From: Candidatus Coprenecus merdigallinarum
GTDB lineage: Bacteria; Bacteroidota; Bacteroidia; Bacteroidales; UBA932
Direction: 5' to 3'
Length of the DNA stretch: 64,000 nucleotides
NCBI GenBank assembly: GCA_018712545.1
Contig: DVGV01000061.1
Coordinates: 1-64,000, forward strand
The notes beneath the pieces are model-generated. The model worked only from the letters and a program-made list of their open reading frames with translations. It was not told the DNA's origin and searched no databases. Numbering within the stretch: the stretch's first letter is position 1; each line of letters begins with the position of its first letter. The translations under genes were made by a program, and so were the position numbers. Of this stretch, positions 49,078-59,080 are shown piece by piece.

Positions 49078-49898
49078 CTGTAGAAATGCCTTAAGGGCCC
49101 GTGTCCGTGGCCTATTCTAAGAGTGGAAGCTGCCGCTATGGCGTTATGGACATACGCAACTGCGGTATGGACTGCCTCACGGACAGGATGTCCGGCTCCT
49201 AGAAAAGTAGCTATCGCCGAGGAGAGAGTGCAGCCCGTACCGTGCAGATTGTTTGTCAGAATCCGCTCGGACGCGATATGAACCAATCCGTTGAGATCAC
49301 AGAGGACATCCGTGGACTCGGAGACAATACAAGGGGCATCCTCACCGGCGGCGGCGGGAAGATCTCCGCCTTTAATCAGAAAAGCACAGCCATAACGGTC
49401 CCTGAGCTGCACTGCGGCCCTGTCCATGTCCTCCACAGACCGTATCCGGAAGCCGGCCAGACGGGAGGCCTCGTCGATATTTGGAGTCACGATATATGAG
49501 CGGTGGAAAATCTTGGTACACAACGCATCCACCGCCTCCGGCATAGTCAGCGGGTCCTTACTGGTCGAGACCATGACCGGATCAGTCACCACATACAGCA
49601 CCGGATGGACGGCAAGCTGCCCGGCAATAGCCTCCACTATCGGCACCGTTCCCGTCATCCCGATCTTGACTGCATCCACAGCCAGGTCGGACATCACTGC
49701 ATCTATCTGCGCTGCGACAAGCTCCGGCTTCATATACTCCACTTCGGAAACGCCGACAGTATTCTGCACGGTAACAGCCGTTATAGCCGTAGCCGCATAA
49801 CCTCCGCAGGCCGATATTGCCTTGATATCGGCCTGAATACCGGCACCTCCCGACGGATCGGACCCGGCGATTGACAATACGATAGGATAATCTTTCAT
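49074..49898 (-). CDS. thiD: Bifunctional hydroxymethylpyrimidine kinase / phosphomethylpyrimidine kinase
   Basis: VLSIAGSDPSGGAGIQADIKAISACGGYAATAITAVTVQNT, NNLHGTGCTLSSAIATFL. Start at MKDYPIVL (49898) preferred. Confidence 0.93.
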   Translation of the reverse strand: MKDYPIVLSIAGSDPSGGAGIQADIKAISACGGYAATAITAVTVQNTVGVSEVEYMKPELVAAQIDAVMSDLAVDAVKIGMTGTVPIVEAIAGQLAVHPVLYVVTDPVMVSTSKDPLTMPEAVDALCTKIFHRSYIVTPNIDEASRLAGFRIRSVEDMDRAAVQLRDRYGCAFLIKGGDLPAAAGEDAPCIVSESTDVLCDLNGLVHIASERILTNNLHGTGCTLSSAIATFLGAGHPVREAVHTAVAYVHNAIAAASTLRIGHGHGPLRHFYR

Positions 49899-49923
49899 TC
49901 TAATGACAGAAATGTTCGGAATT

Positions 49924-49956
49924 AAAAATGGGGCGGACCGTCCAATCCACCCCATT
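49924..49956 (-). terminator. Terminator between glyA and thiD
   Basis: Minus strand AATGGGG...CCCCATTTTTAA hairpin plus T run. Confidence 0.7.
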
Positions 49957-50009
49957 AACTCTATTAAATATTATCTGTACGTACCTCAGACTGTTATGAC
50001 GCATATTCA

Positions 50010-51290
50010 CTACCAGACGTTGAGAGGACGACCTGCCACGAGTGCATGAGCCGCATTCTTAACCTTCTCTATAACAGCCTCATTCTCAACATCAGAAAGA
50101 ACCTCGTCTATAAGTTCTACGATGGCCTCCATGTCTTTTTCCACCAGACCTCTGGATGTGATGGCCGGTGTTCCTACGCGGATGCCTGAAGTAGTGAAGG
50201 GAGTACGGCTGTCGAACGGCACCATGTTCTTGTTGACGGTGATATCGGCACGTACGAGAGTCTTCTCTGCCACCTTTCCTGTCAGATCGGGGAACTTGGT
50301 GCGGAGGTCTATCAGCATCAGGTGGTTGTCAGTACCGCCGGACACAATCTTATAGCCTCTGTCGATAAATGCCTTGGCCATCGCTGCGGCATTCTTCTTG
50401 ACCTGGAGCTGATACTCCTTGAACTCGGGCTGCAGAGCCTCATAGAAAGCAACTGCCTTCGCACCGATGCAATGCTCGAGCGGACCTCCCTGGATACCGG
50501 GGAACACGGCCGAGTTAATCAGCTGGGACATCATCTTGATCTGACCTTTGGGAGTCTTGAGGCCCCAGGGATTCTCGAAGTCCTTACCGATGATGATGGC
50601 ACCGCCACGTGGACCACGGAGGGTCTTGTGGGTAGTGGTGGTAACGATGTGGGCATACTTTACAGGGTTGTCCAGCAGACCTGCTGCGATAAGACCGGCA
50701 GGATGGGCCATGTCGACCATAAAGATAGCACCTACTTCATCTGCAATCTCACGCATCCTCTTCCAGTCCCACTCTCTGGAGTAAGCTGATGCACCGCCGA
50801 CAATCAGTTTGGGCCTGTGCTCGAGGGCAGCCTTCTCCATCTGGTCATAATCCACGCGTCCTGTCTCCTCGTTGAGCTTGTATGCTACGGGATGATAGTT
50901 GATACCGGACATATTGACGGGCGAACCGTGAGTAAGGTGTCCGCCGTGAGCAAGGTCGAGCCCCATGAAAGTATCGCCGGGCTTGAGGCAGGCCATGAAT
51001 ACGGCCATGTTGGCCTGAGCTCCGGAATGAGGCTGCACATTGGCAAACTCAGCGCCGTAAAGCTCTTTGAGACGGTCTATAGCCAGCTGCTCCACCTGGT
51101 CCACCACCTCGCAGCCGCCGTAGTAGCGGGCTCCGGGATAGCCTTCAGCATACTTGTTGGTCAGGCAAGAGCCGAGAGCGGCCAGAACATTGTCACTGAC
51201 AAAGTTTTCAGAAGCGATGAGCTCGATGCCGTGAAGCTGTCGGTTCTCCTCCTTCTTGATAAGTTCGGAAATTTGAAGATCCTGTTTCAT
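50010..51290 (-). CDS. glyA: Serine hydroxymethyltransferase
   Basis: [60 protein letters not shown]. Start at MKQDLQIS preferred. Confidence 0.95.
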   Translation of the reverse strand: MKQDLQISELIKKEENRQLHGIELIASENFVSDNVLAALGSCLTNKYAEGYPGARYYGGCEVVDQVEQLAIDRLKELYGAEFANVQPHSGAQANMAVFMACLKPGDTFMGLDLAHGGHLTHGSPVNMSGINYHPVAYKLNEETGRVDYDQMEKAALEHRPKLIVGGASAYSREWDWKRMREIADEVGAIFMVDMAHPAGLIAAGLLDNPVKYAHIVTTTTHKTLRGPRGGAIIIGKDFENPWGLKTPKGQIKMMSQLINSAVFPGIQGGPLEHCIGAKAVAFYEALQPEFKEYQLQVKKNAAAMAKAFIDRGYKIVSGGTDNHLMLIDLRTKFPDLTGKVAEKTLVRADITVNKNMVPFDSRTPFTTSGIRVGTPAITSRGLVEKDMEAIVELIDEVLSDVENEAVIEKVKNAAHALVAGRPLNVW

Positions 51291-51329
51291 AATATGATAT
51301 TTGTAAATATTCTCCTCGCTATATACCCG

Positions 51330-51337
51330 CAAAAGTA
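51330..51337 (-). promoter_or_regulatory. Candidate -7 element (TACTTTTG on minus strand) for glyA
   Basis: Plus-strand caaaagta about 40 nt upstream of the glyA ATG at 51290. Confidence 0.4.
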
Positions 51338-51384
51338 TACAGAAAATTTTCCATTCGCAAAAATTTCTTATATAGAATTTTACC

Positions 51385-52962
51385 TTAGAGGGCGACTATC
51401 AGGGAAAGATTGACTCCAGTATATGCCGGTGTCATACGGCACACACCGCCAGAGCACAGATACCCCTCCTTGAAGCGCCCGAAGTTGATGGCAGCCCGCA
51501 CCTTTGAATAGGAATAGCTGACACTGCCGTTGATGTAATGAGTCCCGCTGTCTCCGTAATTCCACATATCCTGCACAGAAACGCTCCAACGGGGAGCGAA
51601 GCTGTACTCCAGGAGAGCAGCCGCCCAGTTCTTCTTGTCCTGCCTGGTCCAGAGATGCTGCAGCTCCAGCCGGAGAGAGTTCTTGCGGTCAAATTTGTAG
51701 GTCATGTCCGCCACGACCGTATGAGACTTCCAGATGGAAGAAGGATCATCCGATGCGGGAGCATGATTGTATGTCTGCCAGCTGTAGAAAAGAATCAGCT
51801 TGAAATCGCTGCCGAACCACCGCTCAGCATCCACTGTCAGATCCCTGAAAAGGAGCTTGCTGGACGAGCTGCCTGAAGCATAGTCGTAGACATCGCCATA
51901 ATACGTAGAGAAATTGGCGTGAATCTTCATTCCTTTCTTGCCGCCCACGGCAGTACCCCTTCGGAAATTATAGTACAGGTCAGCCTGACCTCCGATCTCG
52001 TCGGACTGGCTGGTATAGGGATTGAGCGTGGCGAGAGAGTAGGTATGCTGCTGGGTAAGGGCCGGGACATAGTTGATGTAGGTGCTCAGGTCATTGATGG
52101 TGCGGGACGCCTGGAGGAAGGGGTTGTGCAGTTTGCGGAATGAGAGCAGGGCCCCGAAACCGTAACCGGTATACCCCAGATCGACCTGAAACGCCTCGCT
52201 CCGGGTAGTGTCCATAGCGTTGTAATTGCCCGGGTCACTTTTACGGCTGACATATTCTCCGCCCAGATGAAAACCGGCATATCCCAGAGAAGTTCTGGCG
52301 GAATAACCGAAAGTATGCGGCGTAACTCCGGGAAGCTCAATCTCGACCGCCTCATATTTATCCAGGACACTGCCTTCCACCGCCCAGTCAAAATTGTTCC
52401 AGCCCGCAGCGCGGGAAATGGACAGGGACATATCGGCTCCGGCGACAAAAGCTCCGGTATATTCCTTTATTGCCCTTGTACGTCCGTATAGAGCCTTGAC
52501 TGTCAGGAAGTCTCCGAAAGTATAGCCGGCCTTCACACCCTGTACGGCATTGTTGATGCCCAGCGTCCGGTCCTCGTAGGTACGGAACAGCAGACCGCTG
52601 CCGAACTGTTCGTATAGACTGCCCAGGCGTACGTCCCAGCCGTCCGCGCTGTAGCCGGCATAGATGTCATAGCGGGTAAAAAGCTCTGCCTGCATGTCCG
52701 TAGCAGAAAAATAACCGAGAAGAGGCGGCAGATAGCCTTCAAGCTGCATACCGGCATAGAATCCTCTCCAGGCATAGTCCATCTTGAGATAGTTGTTGGA
52801 GCCTATTCTCCCTTCAGGAGCCATGGCCCCTGTTTTCTCATCATTGAAGTAGAATGTCGTATTGGTCTCCAGTCCTGCGGAGAAAGTGCCTCTGTCATTC
52901 TGGGCAAAGGCACCCGCCGTCAGGGCCAGAAGACCTACCGCGAGAGTAAATCTTCTAAGCAT
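51385..52962 (-). CDS. DUF6029-like predicted outer-membrane protein
   Basis: Signal peptide [65 protein letters not shown]. Beta-barrel-like pattern. Confidence 0.7.
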   Translation of the reverse strand: MLRRFTLAVGLLALTAGAFAQNDRGTFSAGLETNTTFYFNDEKTGAMAPEGRIGSNNYLKMDYAWRGFYAGMQLEGYLPPLLGYFSATDMQAELFTRYDIYAGYSADGWDVRLGSLYEQFGSGLLFRTYEDRTLGINNAVQGVKAGYTFGDFLTVKALYGRTRAIKEYTGAFVAGADMSLSISRAAGWNNFDWAVEGSVLDKYEAVEIELPGVTPHTFGYSARTSLGYAGFHLGGEYVSRKSDPGNYNAMDTTRSEAFQVDLGYTGYGFGALLSFRKLHNPFLQASRTINDLSTYINYVPALTQQHTYSLATLNPYTSQSDEIGGQADLYYNFRRGTAVGGKKGMKIHANFSTYYGDVYDYASGSSSSKLLFRDLTVDAERWFGSDFKLILFYSWQTYNHAPASDDPSSIWKSHTVVADMTYKFDRKNSLRLELQHLWTRQDKKNWAAALLEYSFAPRWSVSVQDMWNYGDSGTHYINGSVSYSYSKVRAAINFGRFKEGYLCSGGVCRMTPAYTGVNLSLIVAL

Positions 52963-52968
52963 AGGTTT

Positions 52969-53466
52969 CTATTGAAGTTTTAAAATCTGTTCGAACAGCT
53001 CTTCCTCACTGCCGGGAGTATAACCGGTGTGGGTATACACTACATTGCCCTCCCTGTCCAGGACGAATACAGTCGGCTGCGTCTGCACGTTCATCGCCCG
53101 CTTGAGGTCACCGTTCTCATCCAGGAGGATGGTAAAATCCGTCCAGCCGCGGCCGTTGACCATAGGCTTCACCTTCGAACTGGAACGGGAATCATCAGTA
53201 GATACAGCCACGACCTTGAACTCCGCCTCCTCGATCCAGTCCACATAGGCGTCATTGATGGCACCGAGCTCCTGGAGGCAGGGCTTGCAGGTGGTGTACC
53301 AGAATGAGAGTATCACGGGGACACCGTCTTCCATAATGGACTGCACGTTGATATTGTCCCCGTCGATATTCTTGACCTCGATACCGGGAAGGACCTTCTG
53401 CCCCCACAGCATTACCGGCATGAGACAGGCTGCCGCAAATAGAACAAAACGTTTCATATTCATCAA
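52969..53466 (-). CDS. Secreted TlpA/thioredoxin-like protein (CKPC)
   Basis: Signal peptide, PVILSFWYTTCKPCLQELGAIND, QTQPTVFVLDREGNVVYTHTGY. Confidence 0.85.
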   Translation of the reverse strand: MMNMKRFVLFAAACLMPVMLWGQKVLPGIEVKNIDGDNINVQSIMEDGVPVILSFWYTTCKPCLQELGAINDAYVDWIEEAEFKVVAVSTDDSRSSSKVKPMVNGRGWTDFTILLDENGDLKRAMNVQTQPTVFVLDREGNVVYTHTGYTPGSEEELFEQILKLQ

Positions 53467-53485
53467 ATTATTTAAGAATCAGACA

Positions 53486-54946
53486 TCAGTTTTCGTACTC
53501 AAAGTCCACTTCGGAATTGACGGGGATGTCCACCACGTTGTCCACCACTTTGTCCAAACCGCTGCTGTAAATTACCGAGCTGGTGAATTCTCCGCTCCGG
53601 TACAGTACTGCCAGGACATGCAGGTTCCCCGCATCCTTCACGTAACTGGGAACAGGACATGAATAAGAGACACTTGTCACCTCATTCGCGGTCAAAGACA
53701 CAGGTTCCCCGCCGGCCTCCGTCAGCTCTTCCCTTATCACGTCGTTGTTGGGATAGGTGCTGCCTGCCGCGCATCCTGAGTACAGAAGGCCGTCCTCCAG
53801 CAGATATACGCGGATACTGTAGTCCGCCGTCTCGGTCGACGCTATGTCGAGAAACACATCCAGTATCCCGTCAGACTCAATCACCCTGCCGGCTATGCCT
53901 GTATGGGCAGGAAGGGAGGTCAAGGCCTCATCGTTAAGAGCCACATAGGTATCCGGGGGGTAAGCGCCCTCCAGGACACCATAATTGTTCCACAGGACGA
54001 AGGGTATTCCTCCGCCCGCAATCCCTGCATAATACAGCTCATTGTAAGCCTTATCTGCCCCGGACCACTCGGACAGGCCGCCACCGTTGGAAGACAGCAT
54101 GTACGCACCGATCTCCATCCTGTCGGGAACATTATTCATTGCCTCATGAATATATTCGTTGGCAATATAGCAGGGGCCGCACCATGTAGCCGAGAACTTG
54201 GCGATGAACGAGCGCCTGAAGAAAGAGCGGGAAAAATCAGCATCCCCCACCTTCAGCTGAGTTATGACAATCTCGGAATCCGTAACCCCTGGAGCATTTA
54301 CGACCACCCTTCCCTCACGCATTTCTCCATCATTGGAGGCCACATCCAGCAGCAGAGTGTATTCCTTGGTCCTGGAATATATTTTCTCTTCCTGGACAAT
54401 CAGGACGGAGTCTTCTTCCAGATCCACTATTGTTATCCAGTCGGCTTCAGACTTTATCTCGAAATCCACGTTGGACCAGAAAGAAACAGTCAGCTCTTCC
54501 CCTCCGCCGCCTACCGTCAGGTCCGTATCGGCTAAAGTCATGCTGGGATATACATCCTGTACTACACTGCATTTAACACTCACGCTGTCGGATGCGACGA
54601 TAAATGTACCGACCCGCTCCTTTGCATCATAATTGACCTCCATTGCCGTAACCGTCAGTTCTATGGTACCGGCCGCTCCGGAGGCAGGCGTCACGTCCAG
54701 CCAGGAACTGTTTGAGGATGCCGTCCAGTCCGAAGCCATCTCAAGCGTCACTGTGGCAGTTGCGTTTTCCTCATTGCTCAGAAATGTCACAGGCCCCGTC
54801 ACCTCCTCTATCGAGGGTTTCTGGTCATTGTCTCCCTCATTACCGTCTCCGCCGCCCTCCGGCCCGTTCTTTTCACAGGATGCGATTGCGGTCATCATAC
54901 CCGCCAGGCAGGTGAGACCGAAAATAAGTTTTCTAAAATCAGTCAT
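53486..54946 (-). CDS. Lipoprotein with BACON-like domains and an Omp28/thioredoxin-like domain (CGPC)
   Basis: Lipobox-like TAIASC. Two BACON-like repeats (VTLEMASDWTASSNSSWLDVTPASGAAGTIELTVTA; LTVSFWSNVDFEIKSEADWITI). FSATWCGPCYIANEYIHEAMNN. Confidence 0.78.
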   Translation of the reverse strand: MTDFRKLIFGLTCLAGMMTAIASCEKNGPEGGGDGNEGDNDQKPSIEEVTGPVTFLSNEENATATVTLEMASDWTASSNSSWLDVTPASGAAGTIELTVTAMEVNYDAKERVGTFIVASDSVSVKCSVVQDVYPSMTLADTDLTVGGGGEELTVSFWSNVDFEIKSEADWITIVDLEEDSVLIVQEEKIYSRTKEYTLLLDVASNDGEMREGRVVVNAPGVTDSEIVITQLKVGDADFSRSFFRRSFIAKFSATWCGPCYIANEYIHEAMNNVPDRMEIGAYMLSSNGGGLSEWSGADKAYNELYYAGIAGGGIPFVLWNNYGVLEGAYPPDTYVALNDEALTSLPAHTGIAGRVIESDGILDVFLDIASTETADYSIRVYLLEDGLLYSGCAAGSTYPNNDVIREELTEAGGEPVSLTANEVTSVSYSCPVPSYVKDAGNLHVLAVLYRSGEFTSSVIYSSGLDKVVDNVVDIPVNSEVDFEYEN

Positions 54947-54977
54947 GTGCATAAAAGTTTCTTGTTTTGAATTTGCA

Positions 54978-56957
54978 TTATAATTTTTTACTGTAATTTT
55001 CCAGACCTTCCTCGAGGAACCGTATGAAAGCATCGATGTCCAGATCATAGCTGCGGGGCTCGGCCAGCAGCTCCCCGTCACGTCCCTCCAGGACATAACA
55101 TGGCTGGGCGTTGACTCCGTAACGGGTATAGGCTATGTAAGAGTTGATCTTGCCTATGTGCTGCAGCGTCCTGTCACCGGCCGTAATCCAGTCGCTCTCA
55201 TCGGCCGGTTTCTTGTCATCGCAGTAGAGCGCGACTATGACATAGTCATTGCGGAGTATGTCCAGCACCCGGGGATCGGACCATACACGGTTCTCCATCT
55301 CGCGGCAGTTGACGCAGCCGTGTCCCGTAAAGTCGATGAACAGGGGCTTGTCCACGCTCTCGGCATATGCCCTGGCCTCCTCAAGCTCGAAGAAGCCCTG
55401 CAGGTTGTGCGGCAGATGCAGGAAATCACTGTATTTGGGAGTCCTGCCGCCCAGTGGATCCTGCACTGCAGCTGTCCCCGCCGTACCGCCTGTGACGATT
55501 ACAGGAGCCTCGTCTCCGAGGATGAAGTCCTGCGTCGTGAGCGGAGGCAGATACCCGGACAGTGCCTTTAGCGGAGCACCCCACATACCGGGAATCATGT
55601 ACACCACGAAGGAGAACACCGCTATCACCAGTGTCAGACGTCCCACCCCGATATGCTTGACCTCATCGTCGTGCGCGAAACGGATCTTGCCCAGCAGATA
55701 GAATCCCAGCAAAGTGAAGACTACAATCCATATGGCCAGATAGACCTCCCTGTCCAGAAGGCCCCAGTGATAGGTCTGGTCAGCCGTCGACAGAAACTTG
55801 AAACCGAGAGCTACCTCTATGAAGGCGATGACCACCTTCACGCTGTTGAGCCAGCCGCCGCTCCTGGGCAGTTTCCTGAGTATCGACGGAAAGAGGGCAA
55901 ATATGGTGAAAGGCAGTGCGAATGCCACCGAAAACGCCAGCATGGTGACAATGGGATCCCAGAACTCTCCCTGAGTGGACTTGATCAGCACTCCGCCCAC
56001 GATGGGTCCTGTACAGGAGAAGGATACCAGCACAAGGGTCAGGGCAAGGAAGAATATGCCGCCGACACCCTTGGTGTCGGCCTTGGAATCGGACTTATTG
56101 ACCAGCCTCGAAGGCATGGTAATCTCGAATGCTCCGAAAAACGAGGCTGCGAAAATCATGAAAACGACGAAGAATATGATATTTGGCAGCCAGTGCGTGG
56201 ACAGCCAGTTGAAGATGTCCGCCGTCACCGCATCACCTCCCACTATCCTTGTAAGCAGAATAATCACCGCAACAGGCAGGGTATAGAGGGCCACAATGAA
56301 AAAGCCGTACAGGGCTGCCCGCATCCGGCCTCGGGCAGGGCCGCCATCGCCCTTGAGAAAATATGACACGGTCATCGGAACCATGGGGAACACACAGGGC
56401 GTCAGCAGAGCTGCGAACCCCCAGGCAATGGCCTCAAGAATCAGCGCCCACAGGCTCTTGCCTCCGCCCTCACCTGCTCCGGGAAAGGCTGCCGCGGAAT
56501 CATCCGGGAGCCCGATCACGAACTCCCGGTCAGCCAGCGGCAGGCAGTTCGTATCATCGCATGCCATCCACTCCACATACACATTCAGGACTGCATCCTT
56601 TTTCTTCAGACGGATATCCTGAGAGAATGTCACGCTGTCCTCAAAATATCCGACATCCATCATATAGATATCATCGTAATACCGGAACGGCTCGGCGGAG
56701 ATGAGCATCTCCCCTTCTTTTACCGCCCTCTTAGGATCGGCGATATTGAACTGGACGATAGTGGCATTAGGCCCGAACTCTGTTCTGAGAGTATCGTATA
56801 TATGCCATGCGGAGTCTATGACGGCCGTCACGGATACACGGTACAATCTGTCTCCCAACTGCTTGACATCTGTCCTCCAATGCGCGTGCTGCTCCTGTGC
56901 TGAAACAACAGAGACCGACACCAGGACAGAAAGAAAAAACGACAATAACTTTCTCAT
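54978..56957 (-). CDS. DsbD-family protein-disulfide reductase
   Basis: nDsbD-like MACDDTNCLPL, TM Cys motifs LLTPCVFPMVPMTVSYF and VSFSCTGPIVGGVLI, C-terminal FTGHGCVNCREMENRVW. Confidence 0.92.
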   Translation of the reverse strand: MRKLLSFFLSVLVSVSVVSAQEQHAHWRTDVKQLGDRLYRVSVTAVIDSAWHIYDTLRTEFGPNATIVQFNIADPKRAVKEGEMLISAEPFRYYDDIYMMDVGYFEDSVTFSQDIRLKKKDAVLNVYVEWMACDDTNCLPLADREFVIGLPDDSAAAFPGAGEGGGKSLWALILEAIAWGFAALLTPCVFPMVPMTVSYFLKGDGGPARGRMRAALYGFFIVALYTLPVAVIILLTRIVGGDAVTADIFNWLSTHWLPNIIFFVVFMIFAASFFGAFEITMPSRLVNKSDSKADTKGVGGIFFLALTLVLVSFSCTGPIVGGVLIKSTQGEFWDPIVTMLAFSVAFALPFTIFALFPSILRKLPRSGGWLNSVKVVIAFIEVALGFKFLSTADQTYHWGLLDREVYLAIWIVVFTLLGFYLLGKIRFAHDDEVKHIGVGRLTLVIAVFSFVVYMIPGMWGAPLKALSGYLPPLTTQDFILGDEAPVIVTGGTAGTAAVQDPLGGRTPKYSDFLHLPHNLQGFFELEEARAYAESVDKPLFIDFTGHGCVNCREMENRVWSDPRVLDILRNDYVIVALYCDDKKPADESDWITAGDRTLQHIGKINSYIAYTRYGVNAQPCYVLEGRDGELLAEPRSYDLDIDAFIRFLEEGLENYSKKL

Positions 56958-57033
56958 AAGTCAATTCAAACCACAAAGGTAAATTTTGTTTTTCTATTTA
57001 ACAAAGCCTATCTGTCTGATGCATTAAATTTAA

Positions 57034-57041
57034 TACTTTTG
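57034..57041 (+). promoter_or_regulatory. Candidate -7 element (TACTTTTG) for the TrmH-family gene
   Basis: Matches TAnnTTTG 26 nt upstream of the ATG at 57068. Confidence 0.4.
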
Positions 57042-57067
57042 CACCTCATCTTTTTAAGACCGAAGAC

Positions 57068-57607
57068 ATGTTTAGGAAATTATTGAACAGCGAGCTCGGA
57101 CGTCCCGCCGTCGAGGAATACAAATCTCTCCCCAAAAGTCCTGTAACCGTGATTCTGGACAATGTAAGGAGCCGGCACAACATCGGCTCTGCCTTCCGCA
57201 CCTGCGATGCCTTCCGGGCCTCCGGCATTGTCCTCTGCGGCATCAGCTCCACACCCCCCTCCCCCGAGATACACAAATCAGCCCTTGGCGCAGAGTTCTC
57301 AGTAGACTGGTCATACCGCGAAAGCACGGTGGAAGCCGTACGGGAGCTCAAGGAACGGGGATACATCCTGATAGGTGTCGAGCAGACCGAGGATTCAGTC
57401 TCCACCGACAGTTTCCTCAACGGAACAAAAAAGCTGGATCCGGACAGAAAATATGCCGTAATCTTCGGAAACGAAGTTCACGGCATATCCCAGGAGGCTG
57501 TGGACCTGTGCGACTGGACTCTTGAAATCCCTCAGTGGGGCACCAAGCACTCCCTGAATGTCTCGGTTGCCATAGGAATAGTCCTGTACGTCCTTACTCC
57601 CCGCTAG
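57068..57607 (+). CDS. TrmH/SpoU family RNA methyltransferase
   Basis: VILDNVRSRHNIGSAFRTCDAF, AVIFGNEVHGISQEAVDLCDWTLEIPQWGTKHSLNVSVAIGIVLY. Confidence 0.92.
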   Translation: MFRKLLNSELGRPAVEEYKSLPKSPVTVILDNVRSRHNIGSAFRTCDAFRASGIVLCGISSTPPSPEIHKSALGAEFSVDWSYRESTVEAVRELKERGYILIGVEQTEDSVSTDSFLNGTKKLDPDRKYAVIFGNEVHGISQEAVDLCDWTLEIPQWGTKHSLNVSVAIGIVLYVLTPR

Positions 57608-57876
57608 GGGTTCATCAGATCGACATTCACAAAATGCAGGATGTCGTATATGGATTCGACAGCAGCTGCCGCCGGCCCTTCGGGATCTATCAGCTTAGCC
57701 CTGTTGTAGGCATTGATGGCATCACCCCACAGCTCGTGCCTGCGGTAGATGCCTCCCAGAAGAAACCATGCCTGCGAGTTGTCCGGCTCAGCGGCCAGCA
57801 GTGTCTCAAGCTGACTCAGCGCATCGTCAAGATGCCCTGCCGCTACCAGTTTTTCTATATCCGTTACTGTCACCAT
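57604..57876 (-). CDS. Small tetratricopeptide-repeat protein (90 aa)
   Basis: AGHLDDALSQLETLLAAEPDNSQAWFLLGGIYRRHELWGDAINAYNRAKLIDPEG TPR pattern. 2 nt after the rnfA stop. Confidence 0.75.
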   Translation of the reverse strand: MVTVTDIEKLVAAGHLDDALSQLETLLAAEPDNSQAWFLLGGIYRRHELWGDAINAYNRAKLIDPEGPAAAAVESIYDILHFVNVDLMNP

Positions 57877-57878
57877 CT

Positions 57879-58478
57879 CTATACCAGTCCACTGAATCCC
57901 ATAAAGGCCATTGCCAGAATACCTGCCGTAATCAGTGCGATAGGGGTCCCTTTGAAGGCATTGGGGACGCCTATCAGCTCCATCTGCTCACGGATACCTG
58001 CGAAGAGTACCATTGCCACACCGAAACCTAGGGCACTTGAGGCTGCATAGACCACGGTCTCGCCGAGATTGAGCAGATGGGCCTCGCCTCCGAAGGTAAA
58101 CTCCTTTGTCACCACGTTGATGGCCACGCCGAGTACGGTACAGTTGGTGGTAATCAAGGGCAGGAAGATACCCAGGGCCTGATAAAGCGAAGGCGATATC
58201 TTCTTGAGGATAATCTCGACCATCTGCACCAGGGCCGCTATGACCAGGATGAAGACTATGGTCATCATGAACTCTATTCCGAGAGGCACCAGCACATAGT
58301 AGTGCAGCAGGTAGGTCACCAGGGTCGAGAGTGTGATCACGAAGACCACGGCGGCCGACATTCCGGTGGCAGTGCTGACCTTGTTGGAGACACCGAGGAA
58401 AGGACAGATTCCGAGGAACTGCGACAGTACGATATTGTTGACGAATATCGCCGATATGATAATTATCAGATATTCCAT
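57879..58478 (-). CDS. rnfA: Rnf electron transport complex subunit A
   Basis: FVNNIVLSQFLGICPFLGVSNKVSTATGM, LPLITTNCTVLGVAI. Confidence 0.93.
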   Translation of the reverse strand: MEYLIIIISAIFVNNIVLSQFLGICPFLGVSNKVSTATGMSAAVVFVITLSTLVTYLLHYYVLVPLGIEFMMTIVFILVIAALVQMVEIILKKISPSLYQALGIFLPLITTNCTVLGVAINVVTKEFTFGGEAHLLNLGETVVYAASSALGFGVAMVLFAGIREQMELIGVPNAFKGTPIALITAGILAMAFMGFSGLV

Positions 58479-58483
58479 AACGA

Positions 58484-59080
58484 TTAAGCCTTTTTGTTAA
58501 TAAGTTTCCTGAAGATCACCATGAGATATCCCAGCACCAGGAATCCTCCGGGAGCCAGGACGAACGCCAGCATGCCGTCGCCCTCACCGAGTTTCATACC
58601 GAAGAGGGAGAGGCTGCCCAGCAGCTCGCGGACCAGTCCGATGAAGGTAAGGGCCAGGGTAAATCCGAGTCCGATACCGATACCGTCGAGAGCGGAATCT
58701 CCCGGAGTGTTCTTGTTGGCGAAGGCCTCGGCACGGCCGAGGATGATACAGTTCACCACGATAAGGGGGATGAACAGACCCAGAGCCGCATAGAGGTCGG
58801 GCACGTATGCCTGCATCAGCAGCTGGAGCACCGTTACGAAAGATGCTATGATCACGATATAGGCAGGTATCCTGACCTTATCGGGAATCATCTTGGCCAG
58901 CAGGGAGATGAATACATTGGAGAGAATCAGGACAAAAGTCGTGGCCAGTCCCATTCCCATACCGTTGATCGCGGAAGTGGTGGTGCCGATGGTGGGACAC
59001 ATACCGAGCACGAGGACGAAGGTGGGGTTGTCCTTTATGATGCCGTTGGTTATAATTCTCAGTTTACTCATATTCCGCAA
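58484..59080 (-). CDS. rnfE: Rnf electron transport complex subunit E
   Basis: NGIIKDNPTFVLVLGMCPTIGTTTSAINGMGMG, GLFIPLIVVNCIILGRAEAFA. Confidence 0.93.
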   Translation of the reverse strand: MRNMSKLRIITNGIIKDNPTFVLVLGMCPTIGTTTSAINGMGMGLATTFVLILSNVFISLLAKMIPDKVRIPAYIVIIASFVTVLQLLMQAYVPDLYAALGLFIPLIVVNCIILGRAEAFANKNTPGDSALDGIGIGLGFTLALTFIGLVRELLGSLSLFGMKLGEGDGMLAFVLAPGGFLVLGYLMVIFRKLINKKA

